64,000 bases of DNA from Pseudarthrobacter siccitolerans (GTDB taxonomy: Bacteria; Actinomycetota; Actinomycetes; Actinomycetales; Micrococcaceae), in contig NZ_CAQI01000046.1 of assembly GCF_001046895.1 (NCBI RefSeq), positions 124,001 to 188,000 on the forward strand. The letters are read 5' to 3'. A program made the translations under genes and the position numbers. This document shows, piece by piece, positions 54,014 to 63,271 of the stretch. The notes under the pieces were generated by a model that did not search any database, was not told where the DNA came from, and saw only the letters and a list, made by a program, of their open reading frames with translations. Within the stretch, counting starts at the first letter, position 1, and every line of letters starts with the position of its first letter.

Positions 54014-55569
54014 GCGAGCAGATTGTCATTGTGGGATTCGGCCCGGTGGCCGCCCGGCTGGTTGACGAGCTCCTGCCCGCCGTCCGGGACGGCCAGGTGC
54101 ACCTCACGGTGGTCGGCGCGGAAGCGGAAGCAGCCTACAACCGCGTGCTGGTGGCCGATCTGGGCGTCGGGCGCACCACGGCAGAAGCCCTGGCGCTGGC
54201 TGATGCTGACGCGCTGGCCGCAGAAGGCGTGGACGTGCGGCTGGGCATCCGCGTCCGCCGGGTCGACCGCGCACGGCAGCAGGTACTGCTGACCGACGGC
54301 TCCGTGGCCCACTACGACCGTCTGGTGTTTGCCACCGGGTCCCGTCCCGTGATTCCCAACCTGACCGGCATCAACCCCGATCCAACCTCGCCGGTCCTGC
54401 CGGCCGGCGTCACAGCCCTTCGCGACCTGCGTGACGCCGAGGTGCTGCGCCAGGCGGTGGACGGCGGCAAGCGCGTAGTGGTCCTGGGCGGCGGCGTCCT
54501 GGGCCTGGAGACTGCGCTGGCCGCGGCTGAAGAAGGCGCCACCGTCACAGTGGTCCACAACGGAGCGCACCCGCTGGGCCGCAACATCGACCGCGGCGGC
54601 GGCGCCGTCCTCGCCGCCAGCCTGCGCCGCTGCGGTGTCCGGATGGCCGGCAACGCGCGTTCCACCGGTGTTGAGCACAACGCGGCCGACGGCGGATTTT
54701 CGGCTTTGCTGCTCGACGACGGGTCAGCGATCGACGGCGACCTCCTGGTCATCTCGTGCGGTGTCCGCCCCCGCACCGAACTGGCCGAAGGCTGCGGGCT
54801 TTCCACCGCCAACGGAATCCTCGTGGACCACCGGCTGCGGGCACACCACGAACCGCATATCTTCGCTATCGGCGACTGCGCCGAGGTGCGCTGCCCCGAG
54901 CCGGACTGCGCCCGGTGCCGGAACGCCAAGGGCCCGTCCGGGCTGGTAGGGCCGGGCTGGCGGCAGGCCGAGTGGCTGGCCGAATACCTGACCCTGCTGG
55001 CATCGGACGCGGCGGCAGAAGCCGAAGCGCTGCCGGAGCTTCCCGCGGAGCAGGCAGGGGTTGTTGTCCTCAAGGCCCGGGGCATGAACATGGCCGTGGC
55101 CGGGGACAACACAGCCGAGCCCTGGGACGAAGAAGTCCTCACCGCCGGCGCAGGGAACGGCCGCGCCCGGCTGCAGATCGCCCAGTGGGCGGACCCGGAG
55201 CACGGCCGTTACGTCAAGATGACCACCCGCGGCGGGGTCCTGGAGGGACTCGTGGCTGTGGGCATGCCGCGCACGGCTGCCGAGCTGGTGGGGCTCTTCG
55301 AACGCGGCGCGGAGCTGCCCGCGGACAGGTCCCTGCTGCTGCGCCTGGACGGACCTGACCAGCTGCCCGGCGCCGCCGCCGATCCGCAGGGCACCGTGTG
55401 CCGCTGCGCCGGCGTCAGCGGGGCAACCATCCAGGGCGCCGTGGAAGAAGGCTGCTCAACGGTGGCCGAGGTTTCCAAAGCCACCCGTGCCGGCACAGGC
55501 TGCGGCGGTTGCCACGAGGACATCAAGGGGCTCATCGAAAAACACTTCCAGGCGGTCTCCGCCGCCTGA
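54010..55569 (+). CDS. nasB: FAD-dependent reductase with BFD-like [2Fe-2S] domain (Nas electron transfer)
   Basis: 519 aa from the ATG at 54010 (overlap ATGA with nasA). FAD motif IVIVGFGPVAARL, NAD motif VVVLGGGVLGLETAL, GDC motif near 288-290. The C-terminal BFD-like domain has Cys 464, 466, 498 and 501 (VCRCAG and CGGC). It has the NirB N-terminal plan but no siroheme domain, so it most likely passes electrons from NAD(P)H to NasA. Unusual extra Cys cluster C290-x4-C295-x4-C300-x2-C303 right after the FAD GDC motif. No siroheme nitrite reductase gene is in the window. Gene symbol by function; names vary between species. Confidence 0.88.
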   Translation: MSEQIVIVGFGPVAARLVDELLPAVRDGQVHLTVVGAEAEAAYNRVLVADLGVGRTTAEALALADADALAAEGVDVRLGIRVRRVDRARQQVLLTDGSVAHYDRLVFATGSRPVIPNLTGINPDPTSPVLPAGVTALRDLRDAEVLRQAVDGGKRVVVLGGGVLGLETALAAAEEGATVTVVHNGAHPLGRNIDRGGGAVLAASLRRCGVRMAGNARSTGVEHNAADGGFSALLLDDGSAIDGDLLVISCGVRPRTELAEGCGLSTANGILVDHRLRAHHEPHIFAIGDCAEVRCPEPDCARCRNAKGPSGLVGPGWRQAEWLAEYLTLLASDAAAEAEALPELPAEQAGVVVLKARGMNMAVAGDNTAEPWDEEVLTAGAGNGRARLQIAQWADPEHGRYVKMTTRGGVLEGLVAVGMPRTAAELVGLFERGAELPADRSLLLRLDGPDQLPGAAADPQGTVCRCAGVSGATIQGAVEEGCSTVAEVSKATRAGTGCGGCHEDIKGLIEKHFQAVSAA

Positions 55570-55587
55570 TTAGGCCGGGTGGTTGAG

Positions 55588-55649
55588 CCTGTCGAAACCC
55601 CGGGGCGCCAAACTCAACCGCCGGCGCTGCGTGTGAACCTGTCGAAACC
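55588..55649. repeat. Paired CCTGTCGAAACC repeats at the convergent gene end
   Basis: CCTGTCGAAACC occurs at 55588-55599 and 55638-55649. The first copy follows GGTTGAG (55581-55587), which pairs with CTCAACC at 55613-55619. It lies between the convergent nasB and PspC genes. Similar extragenic motifs are common in actinobacterial genomes; the role here is unclear. Confidence 0.6.
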
Positions 55650-55656
55650 GGTGCTC

Positions 55657-55842
55657 TTACGCCGGGGCCTTCGGGATGGTGATCCACAGCGCGATGTAAA
55701 CCAGCTCGCCGATCCCCACCAGACCAAAGATCACGAAGCCCAGCCGCACCAGGAACTTCGGAAGCCCGAACCGGGCTGCCAGAGCCGCGCAGACGCCGCC
55801 GATCATTTTGCCGCGCCGGGGGCGCTCAAGTGCCATTGACAT
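55657..55842 (-). CDS. PspC-domain mini membrane protein
   Basis: 61 aa, essentially a bare PspC domain: RGKMIGGVCAALAARFGLPK followed by one transmembrane helix (LGFVIFGLVGIGELVYIALW) and a short tail. PspC proteins sense envelope stress in other bacteria; actinobacteria carry many short copies. It ends near the nasB repeat region and has no obvious operon partner. Confidence 0.85.
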   Translation of the reverse strand: MSMALERPRRGKMIGGVCAALAARFGLPKFLVRLGFVIFGLVGIGELVYIALWITIPKAPA

Positions 55843-56426
55843 GTCCGACCTCCCAGTTCCTTCGAGGAGTCTATGCAGATCGTTCCCTGAGAGTCCAGAG
55901 TTGCTGCTGCCACGTCCTCCACGTCGACGTACGTACGCCGCAAGGCTTCGGCGTGCAGGGAATGTGACCTCCGAACGTCAATGAACAACCGCAGCCTCAA
56001 AGGCTGAAGAGTCCTTTTGCCAGCCCCTATATCCCATAGAGTCCAGCCGCCAAAAGAAGGCCCAGATAAGCCAGCACCAGCCTCGTGTGGCGGAGGAAGC
56101 ACTTCGATCTCTTGAGCCCGTTTCTGCGCGTGACCATGATCCGTTACCCGTTCGGCGAGGAGTCGGCGCAGCCGTTGTTGCTGGCCCGGGAGCTTGCCCA
56201 CGGCCAGTGTGGTGAGCGTTTCCGATGCCGAGGTCGCACTGGGTACAGATGTTCTTCCAGAGGTCCAGCGTGCGCGGATGGGACAGTGACGACGACTGCT
56301 CGCTGAGCAGGTCCAGCAGCGAGGACTTTCATCAGGTTGCGTAACGCGCCGTTCGTGAAATCGCTGTAAACGTCAGGGTCGCGTCGCGGGCACCCGCGGC
56401 AGGATCACGTGAGTGCTTTCTCCTCG
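55843..56426. other. Stretch without a convincing gene at the composition boundary
   Basis: Several short frames are open in both directions (for example 55803-56201 on the minus strand), but none has a family-like sequence or good start signal. One minus-strand stretch near 56035-56100 encodes a short hydrophobic segment followed by a stop, so degraded gene remnants are possible. No tRNA, integrase or clear insertion-sequence end was seen. Codon style and base composition change just after this stretch. Confidence 0.6.
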
Positions 56427-57338
56427 TCACGGTAACGCCACTGATCCCTGATAGCGAGCGGCCAAGTCGCCCCATTCGGGGTAGCGGATCGTTTCTTGGA
56501 CCAACTTGACAGTGTCGGAATCCACCTCGCTGGTTCCGCCACCCTTGAGTTCAGTGAGGGCGGTGATCACCGCACCGTAGACCGCATATGAGACTGGGAC
56601 CGGTTCGAGCAGTACTTTAACCCCGCTGTGACGAGCGAGTTCGCGTTCCTGCCGAGTTGAACTTCCCAATCGGATGGGGACCATCATTACCGGCCGGCCA
56701 GACGCCTCCACAGCTTCTGCGGCGTCCTCAAAAGGAAAATGCGTGGGCTTGATTACATCTGCCCCTGCCTCGGCCAACAATCGCATCCGAATCAGCGATT
56801 CTTCCTTGGATATCAACGCGGCATCAGTCCGGGCAATAATGACTGTATCGGGATTCCGACGCGCCTCCACCGCCGCCCGGATCCGCTGGACTGCCGCCTC
56901 CCTCGAGAGATGATGATTGTCTTTGAACTGCATCAGAGTCCCCAGTTCTTTCGGCGGAGAGTGCTTCGGATACGCGAAGTTCGTGTCTTCGATCATTACG
57001 CCTGCGATGCCCGCTGCCTCCGCCAGTTGAACTGCGTGGCGAACCTGAAGCGGATTGCCTCCTCCGTCATCGAAATCGGCGACCAATGGGATATCAATTG
57101 CTCGCGTAATGCCGCGTGCCGCCTCAACCACATCACGCGTAGATACCATTGTCATGTCAGGCACCACGTGATACCCGATCGCCAAGGTAACTCCGCCTCC
57201 CAACGCCACCGCCTCAAATCCCATGTCTTGGGCTACCCGAGCCGAGAATGGGTCGTGAATCCCTGGAATCTGCACCAACCCCTCTTGAGTGAGCAATTCC
57301 CTCAACCGATGTGCCGCAGACCTCGTCCTTATCGCCAT
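56427..57338 (-). CDS. Isocitrate lyase/PEP mutase superfamily enzyme
   Basis: 303 aa from the ATG at 57338 (MAIRTRSAAHRLREL), where family similarity begins; the frame extends 108 nt upstream. It has the TIM-barrel core: QIPGIHDPFSARVAQDMGF, DIPLVADFDDGGGN (metal site), GVMIEDTNFAYPKHS, and VIIARTDAAL. The isocitrate/methylisocitrate lyase motif KKCGH is absent and reads PKHSP, so it is not a classical lyase. Oxaloacetate decarboxylase/hydrolase, 2,3-dimethylmalate lyase or PEP mutase-like functions are options. It lies downstream of the ABC importer on the same strand and may finish degradation of the imported compound. Confidence 0.85.
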   Translation of the reverse strand: MAIRTRSAAHRLRELLTQEGLVQIPGIHDPFSARVAQDMGFEAVALGGGVTLAIGYHVVPDMTMVSTRDVVEAARGITRAIDIPLVADFDDGGGNPLQVRHAVQLAEAAGIAGVMIEDTNFAYPKHSPPKELGTLMQFKDNHHLSREAAVQRIRAAVEARRNPDTVIIARTDAALISKEESLIRMRLLAEAGADVIKPTHFPFEDAAEAVEASGRPVMMVPIRLGSSTRQERELARHSGVKVLLEPVPVSYAVYGAVITALTELKGGGTSEVDSDTVKLVQETIRYPEWGDLAARYQGSVALP

Positions 57339-57601
57339 ACCACTCACAACCTTTCCCCTTCTCTTGTCGAAGCCGAACAGCACCGATGCACGTCGGCGCT
57401 GATGTTCTTGCCACTTGGCGCCTTTTTCTCCCAAATACGATTCCATGACTTTTTGGATTCAATGCTGTGGAAGCCGCGGTTGGAAGATTTTCTACGCTGT
57501 TCTTGCCGCGCGGAATGATCAACACTTGAACAGTCGGCGAGGCGATTTCCGGACAGGAACCGGCCTCAGCGCCCACACATCCGACACCTCTGAGAGACGC
57601 G

Positions 57602-58669
57602 CTAGAACCCAGGAGCTAAAGCCCCGACCCCATAAATTCGGGCTCTCTCTCGGTCAGCGCCCTCCAATGGATAATGGCAAGCAACTTGATGCTGGTGGCC
57701 TATCTCCCGTAGTTGCGGCTCTTCGCTGGCACACCTTTCCCGAGCGAGCGGGCACCGTGTCCTGAATCTGCATCCTGACGGTGGGGCAGACGGCGATGGA
57801 ATCTCACCACTGAGACCTTCACGTTGGCGCTCGACATGTCCGACCGCCGGATCGAAATCGGGTATGGCGTTGAGTAAGCCCATAGTGTATGGATGCGCCG
57901 GAGTGTCATAGAGCGTCTGGGTGGGAGCCACCTCCGCGACCTTGCCAAGGTACATAACGATCACGCGGTCGCTGATGTTCTTCACGACGGCCAAGTCATG
58001 AGAGATAAACATCAGTGTCAGTTGATGCGAGACCTTGAGGTCCTCCAGCAAGTTGAGCACTTGCGCCTGGACGGAGACGTCTAATGCTGAGACCGGTTCA
58101 TCGCAGATTATCAATCTCGGTTCCATGGCTAAGGCTCGCGCGATCGAGATTCTCTGGCATTGTCCCCCAGAGAATTCGCTCGGCGTACGTTCTCGGGCTA
58201 TATCGGGACTAATCCCGACCTGCTCGAGGAGGTTCTCAACTCGTTTCGAGCGCTCTTGCTGAGACCGGACCTTCATGACCTTGAGTGGTTCTTCGACGAT
58301 ATCGAACACTTTTCGCCGCGGATTAAGCGACGCAATGGGGTCCTGAAAGATCATCTGTAAGTGCGGTCGCACGCGGCGCAATGCGCTTGCCGAGACCTTG
58401 GTCAAATCCTGGCCTTCGAAGGACACCTCTCCCGAGGCCGGTGGGTGCAGCTGGACGATCGCTTTGCCGACGGTCGACTTGCCACATCCCGACTCACCTA
58501 CCACTCCCAGCGTTTCACCCTCAAAGAGGTCGAAACTGATACCGGAAACCGCCTCTAGCCACTTGCCGCGGCCAAGCGGGTATCGAACTGTCAGATCTGT
58601 CACTTCGAGGAGCGGTTTAGTGAAAGTACTAACTGCATGCCCCGTCAACTCTCTAGTGGAGTCCTTCAT
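57602..58669 (-). CDS. Oligopeptide-type ABC transporter ATP-binding protein (OppF/DppF)
   Basis: 355 aa. Walker A GESGCGKST, Q-loop MIFQDP, signature FSGGQCQRISIARAL (Cys instead of the usual Gln or Arg at one position), Walker B LIICDEPVSALD, H-loop ISHDLAVV. The C-terminal Opp extension with Cys (CRFRTRCPLARERC, then ACHYPL) is characteristic and probably binds an Fe-S cluster. ATG overlaps the stop of the partner ATPase gene (ATGA). It forms the nucleotide-binding heterodimer of the importer. Confidence 0.94.
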   Translation of the reverse strand: MKDSTRELTGHAVSTFTKPLLEVTDLTVRYPLGRGKWLEAVSGISFDLFEGETLGVVGESGCGKSTVGKAIVQLHPPASGEVSFEGQDLTKVSASALRRVRPHLQMIFQDPIASLNPRRKVFDIVEEPLKVMKVRSQQERSKRVENLLEQVGISPDIARERTPSEFSGGQCQRISIARALAMEPRLIICDEPVSALDVSVQAQVLNLLEDLKVSHQLTLMFISHDLAVVKNISDRVIVMYLGKVAEVAPTQTLYDTPAHPYTMGLLNAIPDFDPAVGHVERQREGLSGEIPSPSAPPSGCRFRTRCPLARERCASEEPQLREIGHQHQVACHYPLEGADRERARIYGVGALAPGF

Positions 58670-59796
58670 ACAATTGCTCCCGACCCCTTGAGCTCTCCTA
58701 CCGGGACTCCTGACGCCGATGTACCCTTCGCTCGGTTAGCGCGAAGCGCAGCATCACCTTCGGGGAGTCCTACCGGGAAGAAGCATCGATACTTATGGTC
58801 CTCGCGTCCGTTGTCCGAGACGAGTTGGGGCTCCTCTTTAAGACAGCGTTCCTGCGAATAGGCACATCTCGAGGCAAACCGACAGCCCGTAGGAAGGGAT
58901 GCCAGGTCCGGTGGACGCCCTGCGATGGCTTCCAAGCGAGCGTGCGGAGGATTCTTGACAAGCGGCATCGAGTTCCGTAGCGCCGAAGCGTATGGTGTGC
59001 GGGAGGAGCGGAGCACCGCATCTGCGGGCCCGCTCTCGACAACCTGGCCGGCATACATCACCATGACGTTCTCGGCGTACGAAGCGGCAAGACCGAGGTC
59101 ATGGGTGATGAAAAGCACCGACATTTGACGCGACTGCTGTTCTCTCTTCAGTAGCTGCATTACTTGCGCCTGGATAGTTACATCCAGAGCGGTCGTAGGT
59201 TCATCGGCCACCAGAACTTGCGGATCACGAATGAGCGCAATCGCAATCATGACCCGTTGTCGCATGCCTCCCGATAGTTGGTGCGGATACTGCTGCACTC
59301 TCCTTTCAGGTTCAGACACACCCACGTCATTCAAGGCCTTAACGGCTGCCCGGCGAAGTGCGCGAAATCCACCTGTATTCGCTCCTCTTAGCGACTCGAC
59401 GATCTGATCCCCGATCCGCATTACCGGATTCAACGCCGTCATTGGATCCTGGAAAATCATAGAGACGGTAGGACCCCAGTGGGGGCGCATCTGCGGCTCA
59501 GAAAGGCTTGCGAGGTCCTCCCCTTTAATCAAGATCTCTCCACTGGACTCCACGCCACTGCGCGGTAGCAGCCGCATGATCGAACGTGCCAGGACCGACT
59601 TGCCAGAGCCTGACTCACCCACCAAGGCCAACATCTCTCCGCCTCGAATGGCCAAGGACACGTCATCCACTGCCCTGACGAGCCCGCGGCTCGTATGAAA
59701 GCTCGTAGTGAGATTCCGAACCTTCAAGACCTCGTCCCCTAAGCGAGCGGGGATCATTGAAGCGTTCTTCTGAGCCGTGTGGGTTTCGAGGTTCAT
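58666..59796 (-). CDS. Oligopeptide-type ABC transporter ATP-binding protein (OppD/DppD)
   Basis: 376 aa. Walker A GESGSGKSVLARS, Q-loop MIFQDPMTALNP, signature LSGGMRQRVMIAIAL, Walker B VLVADEPTTALD, H-loop ITHDLGLA. C-terminal Cys cluster CRFASRCAYSQERC. I use the ATG at 59796 (MNLETHTAQK), which overlaps the binding-protein stop as ATGA, rather than an upstream GTG. It pairs with OppF below. Confidence 0.94.
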   Translation of the reverse strand: MNLETHTAQKNASMIPARLGDEVLKVRNLTTSFHTSRGLVRAVDDVSLAIRGGEMLALVGESGSGKSVLARSIMRLLPRSGVESSGEILIKGEDLASLSEPQMRPHWGPTVSMIFQDPMTALNPVMRIGDQIVESLRGANTGGFRALRRAAVKALNDVGVSEPERRVQQYPHQLSGGMRQRVMIAIALIRDPQVLVADEPTTALDVTIQAQVMQLLKREQQSRQMSVLFITHDLGLAASYAENVMVMYAGQVVESGPADAVLRSSRTPYASALRNSMPLVKNPPHARLEAIAGRPPDLASLPTGCRFASRCAYSQERCLKEEPQLVSDNGREDHKYRCFFPVGLPEGDAALRANRAKGTSASGVPVGELKGSGAIV

Positions 59797-61355
59797 TCGT
59801 CGATCCACAGCGACTCGTACTCGATCAAACCGGCATCGTAGATGTGAGCGCCTTTGGCGGAGTCATTAACAAACAGTTCAATCTTGCGCTCCATCTGCGG
59901 GAAGAAAGGCAGTTCCTGGACGAGAAGTTTCTGAACCTCACGGAGGATTTCGACACGTTCATCCTGAGAAGACGTCACGGCGGCCCGCTTCAAGAGTCTG
60001 TCCATCTCCTCGTTACAGTAATTGGCGTTATTACCGCCCGAGTCGCAAAGGAGACGGTTGCTCAGCGTAGGGATCGGGTCAAACCCTTGCAGAGAGTTGT
60101 TGGCAATTGTGTACTGGCCGGAATACAGGTTGTCCAACGCTTTCTGCAAGCTGACAGTACCGATAGTGATCGTGATGTCATCTAGTTGCGAATTCACCCG
60201 TTCCGCGATTGCGTCGGCCCACGCCCGATCCGAACTAATAGCTTCGTAGGTGATTTCGACCGGTCCGTGCTCGGCGACGTAGGAGTCTATTAGCTCCTGC
60301 GCCTCTTTGATGTCCCCATTGAAGGGCCACTGGTGTTCCGGTGCGTGATAGGGCGAAGTCTGGGGGAAAAGCGTGGTCCATGGTGCCGCAGCCCCCTGCG
60401 TCGCCCTGTCGCTCAGGGCCTCGGGGTCCAGCGCCATGATGATTGCCTTACGCACGCGGACGTCACTTGTTGGCAGGCTCGTCGTGTTGAAGGTGTATTG
60501 GTATCCGCCGAACGCTTCTGGCGTGAGCGCCTCGTGCCCAGTTGCCTTTAGGTCGCGCTGAACCCTTGGGTCGCCTGTATAAAACAGATCGCTCTCACCG
60601 GCCTTGAAGGCGGCTTCAGCCTGTTGCGTTTCGACTATCAGCTTTATGTTGAGGGCATCGACGTAGGGTCGGCCCTCTTCCCAGAAATCTGGATTCTTTT
60701 TATAGGAGTACATAGAACCCGGGACGCGTTGCTCAAGAATGAAGGGGCCGGCTCCAACCGGAGCCGCGCTGTAGTCCTCCCCCATTTCCTTGATCGCGGT
60801 GGGAGACCCGATCATCCCTAACGAGCCCTGTAAGAGGAACGGGAAACCACTGGAAGGCGCGTCCAGCGTCACTTCAAGCGTTGTAGGACTTGTGACTGTC
60901 ATTGAGGTTATCGCGTTCGCGTCGCGTTTTGTGATTGGCGACGTCGGCTCCTGAGCACGCTCCCAATTGAACTTCAAAGCTTCCGCGTCGAACGGCGTTC
61001 CGTCCGTGAAAGTTACGCCTTCTCGAAGCTCAATTGTCCACGTTTGCCGATCTTCCGACTCCACCGACGTCGCGATACGGGGTCTGATCTCACCATTGAC
61101 ATCTACCCGAATCAACGTGTCGAAGATCGGCAGCATTAGATTCCCGACGCTTTGAGCCCCTCCCGCAGTCACTGTCGGGTCTAGTGTCAAGCCATCGGTC
61201 TCGGTGATTACTGTCAACGTGCCGCCAGGCACGGGCGTTCCTCCGCCCGAAGTATCGCTCCCGTCCCCGCTACTACACGCGGCGAGCAGCGCCATCGAAA
61301 GGACTGCAAGGGACGCGCCCAGGACACGGCACCTTTTCGCAATAGTTGACTTCAT
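59793..61355 (-). CDS. Extracellular solute-binding lipoprotein, family 5 (peptide/nickel type)
   Basis: About 520 aa. Lipoprotein signal with lipobox LLAAC (Cys near residue 27 from this start) and a Gly/Ser-rich linker. Family-5 features: VITETDGLTLDPT, TWTIELREGVTFTDGTPFDAEAL, and DVRVRKAIIMALD. Start choice: the ATG at 61355 has AGAAAGAGAAG upstream; another in-frame ATG lies 7 codons earlier. It captures the substrate for the importer. Family 5 also binds sugars, opines and other compounds, so the name does not fix the substrate. Confidence 0.92.
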   Translation of the reverse strand: MKSTIAKRCRVLGASLAVLSMALLAACSSGDGSDTSGGGTPVPGGTLTVITETDGLTLDPTVTAGGAQSVGNLMLPIFDTLIRVDVNGEIRPRIATSVESEDRQTWTIELREGVTFTDGTPFDAEALKFNWERAQEPTSPITKRDANAITSMTVTSPTTLEVTLDAPSSGFPFLLQGSLGMIGSPTAIKEMGEDYSAAPVGAGPFILEQRVPGSMYSYKKNPDFWEEGRPYVDALNIKLIVETQQAEAAFKAGESDLFYTGDPRVQRDLKATGHEALTPEAFGGYQYTFNTTSLPTSDVRVRKAIIMALDPEALSDRATQGAAAPWTTLFPQTSPYHAPEHQWPFNGDIKEAQELIDSYVAEHGPVEITYEAISSDRAWADAIAERVNSQLDDITITIGTVSLQKALDNLYSGQYTIANNSLQGFDPIPTLSNRLLCDSGGNNANYCNEEMDRLLKRAAVTSSQDERVEILREVQKLLVQELPFFPQMERKIELFVNDSAKGAHIYDAGLIEYESLWIDE

Positions 61356-61433
61356 GATCTTCTCTTTCTTGTGCATCGCTAGGGATTACTGAGATACGGC
61401 ACGGTTGCCTGACCGATCAAAATTGACCTTTGT

Positions 61434-62342
61434 TCAAATCTTGGAATCCCCCGCGTTGAACTTACGGACAATCACATCGCCGATAACATTGAGGGAAAAC
61501 ACCGTCAGTGCGAGGATCGCGGCGGGAACGAAAACCAGGTGAGGGAAGCTGGCCAATTCGTATTGACCTTCGGCAATCATGTTTCCCCAGCTAGGCGTAG
61601 GAGGCTGAAGTCCGAGGCCGAGGAAGCTCAGACTCGCCTCCGCCGTGATCAGCGTCGCCATCAGAATGATCGCATAGGCGAAAACCGGGGGGATAACATT
61701 AGGCAGCAACTCCCTGGTGATGATGCGTCCCGTCCGCGCACCGGTCAGATGTGCCGCATGCACGAACTCGCGAGCGCTGAATCGTAGAGTGTTTGCACGG
61801 GCGACGCGGACAAAGACTGGGAACGAGACGGCCCCGAGCCCGATGATCAATGTTTGCATCCCGGGTCCCAGCACAGCAGCTATGCCCACGATCAACACCA
61901 AGCCAGGAAAAGCCAACCCTGCATCGGTGATTACACCGACGAACGCATCGAACTTTCCCCGCGTGTAACCAGCAAGCACACCAACTGCTGTGCCTGCCGC
62001 CAGGCCAATCATCATCGCGACGAAACTTATGCCGATCGACGCCCTTGCGCCGTAAAGAAGACGCGATAGCTCGTCTCTACCTTGCGCGTCCGCTCCCAAA
62101 GGATGTGCCCAGTCCACGAACGGAGCAAGTCGCGGCTCGGCGACGCTCACTTGCGGCTCCGCAACAGGTAGCCACTGGACGACGAAGGCAAGTAAGCAGA
62201 GCAATCCCACCCAGCCGAATGCGATTGCCGTGACAGCGCCGATGGAACGCCGTGGCCGTGCCTTGCGAGCTAAGCGCCCCGCCAACAAAGCTGGCTGTGG
62301 CAAACGTGCTTCCCGTCCGTCACGCAATCCGGTTCTCGTCAT
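61434..62342 (-). CDS. ABC transporter permease (DppC/OppC type)
   Basis: 302 aa, about six transmembrane helices. N-terminal DppC features: HPLGADAQGRDELSRLLYGAR, which is diagnostic, and the EAA loop (AREFVHAAHLTGARTGRIIT). C-terminal SWGNMIAEGQ is also typical. ATG overlaps the stop of the DppB-type permease gene by 4 nt. It forms the channel with DppB. Confidence 0.94.
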   Translation of the reverse strand: MTRTGLRDGREARLPQPALLAGRLARKARPRRSIGAVTAIAFGWVGLLCLLAFVVQWLPVAEPQVSVAEPRLAPFVDWAHPLGADAQGRDELSRLLYGARASIGISFVAMMIGLAAGTAVGVLAGYTRGKFDAFVGVITDAGLAFPGLVLIVGIAAVLGPGMQTLIIGLGAVSFPVFVRVARANTLRFSAREFVHAAHLTGARTGRIITRELLPNVIPPVFAYAIILMATLITAEASLSFLGLGLQPPTPSWGNMIAEGQYELASFPHLVFVPAAILALTVFSLNVIGDVIVRKFNAGDSKI

Positions 62343-63271
62343 TTTGCGATCCTCGGGTCCAGGAGTCGGTATGTGGAATCAACCACGAAATTGATGCCGA
62401 GGTATGCAACGGCCATAAAGAGCACGACCCCCTGGACGACAATCAAATCTCCTCCTAGAACCGCCCGAATAAGATATGCCCCGATTCCTGGGATCGAGAA
62501 GATCGTCTCGATCACAATTGTTCCGCCGACTAGCTCGGCTAAACGGAGGCCGGCTACCGTCAAGAGGGAGAAAGACGAGGGACGAAGTGCGTGTCGCACT
62601 AGGATCGGCGTGGACGGAAGGCCCTTCGCACGCGCCAACGTAATAAAGTCCTGCTGCAGAGTACCGACCAGATCGGCACGGAGAACACGTACAAACACAG
62701 CAGCCGCGGGCAGAGAGAGCGCCAGCGTCGGGATGAAGGCGTGTCGCAGATTCTTCACTGGATCAGTGGTGAAGGGCACCCATCCCGTCACCGGCAGCCA
62801 GCCCAGCGTCACTGACAACGCGTAGACGAAGAACAGCGACGTGACGAAAGCTGGAATGGCAATCAACCCGGACGTAAGTGCGTTAACGACACGATCGACG
62901 AAAGTGTCGGGCCGAAATGCACAGAACAACGCCAGTGGAATCGAAATTAGCAGCGCCAGAAGGATAGCCCCGAAGGCCAGCTGCAGTGTCATAGGCGCCC
63001 GTTCTATCAGCGAATCGAATACCGGGGTCCTGTCTAAGTAGGATCGTCCGAAATCACCTTGGAACACCCCAGCCACCCAATCGACATACCGTTCCATGAC
63101 CGGCTTTTCGAAACCGTACTGCTCATTAATGGCCGCGATAACTTCGGGTGTAGCGTAATCCCCCGCAATGCTCACTGCTGGAGACCCCGGCACGAGTTCG
63201 AGCATGAAGGATGTCATGAGAGTCACAAGAAACACGACTGCCACGAGCCTAGTAAGTCTCCCCATCAGCAT
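62339..63271 (-). CDS. ABC transporter permease (DppB/OppB type)
   Basis: 310 aa with six transmembrane helices. Typical GDFGRSYLDRTPVFD-like periplasmic loop, EAA loop near LQQDFITLARAKGLPS, and IVIETIFSIPGIGAYLI. Start ATG follows GAGGAGGG. It is the first gene of the importer operon; a palindrome and AT-rich promoter DNA lie upstream. Confidence 0.94.
   Translation of the reverse strand: MLMGRLTRLVAVVFLVTLMTSFMLELVPGSPAVSIAGDYATPEVIAAINEQYGFEKPVMERYVDWVAGVFQGDFGRSYLDRTPVFDSLIERAPMTLQLAFGAILLALLISIPLALFCAFRPDTFVDRVVNALTSGLIAIPAFVTSLFFVYALSVTLGWLPVTGWVPFTTDPVKNLRHAFIPTLALSLPAAAVFVRVLRADLVGTLQQDFITLARAKGLPSTPILVRHALRPSSFSLLTVAGLRLAELVGGTIVIETIFSIPGIGAYLIRAVLGGDLIVVQGVVLFMAVAYLGINFVVDSTYRLLDPRIAK

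Noticed and set aside
55803..56201. 132-codon minus-strand frame overlapping the PspC gene
   Set aside because: No family similarity by eye, overlaps a real small gene, no ribosome-binding site; left as possible remnant only.
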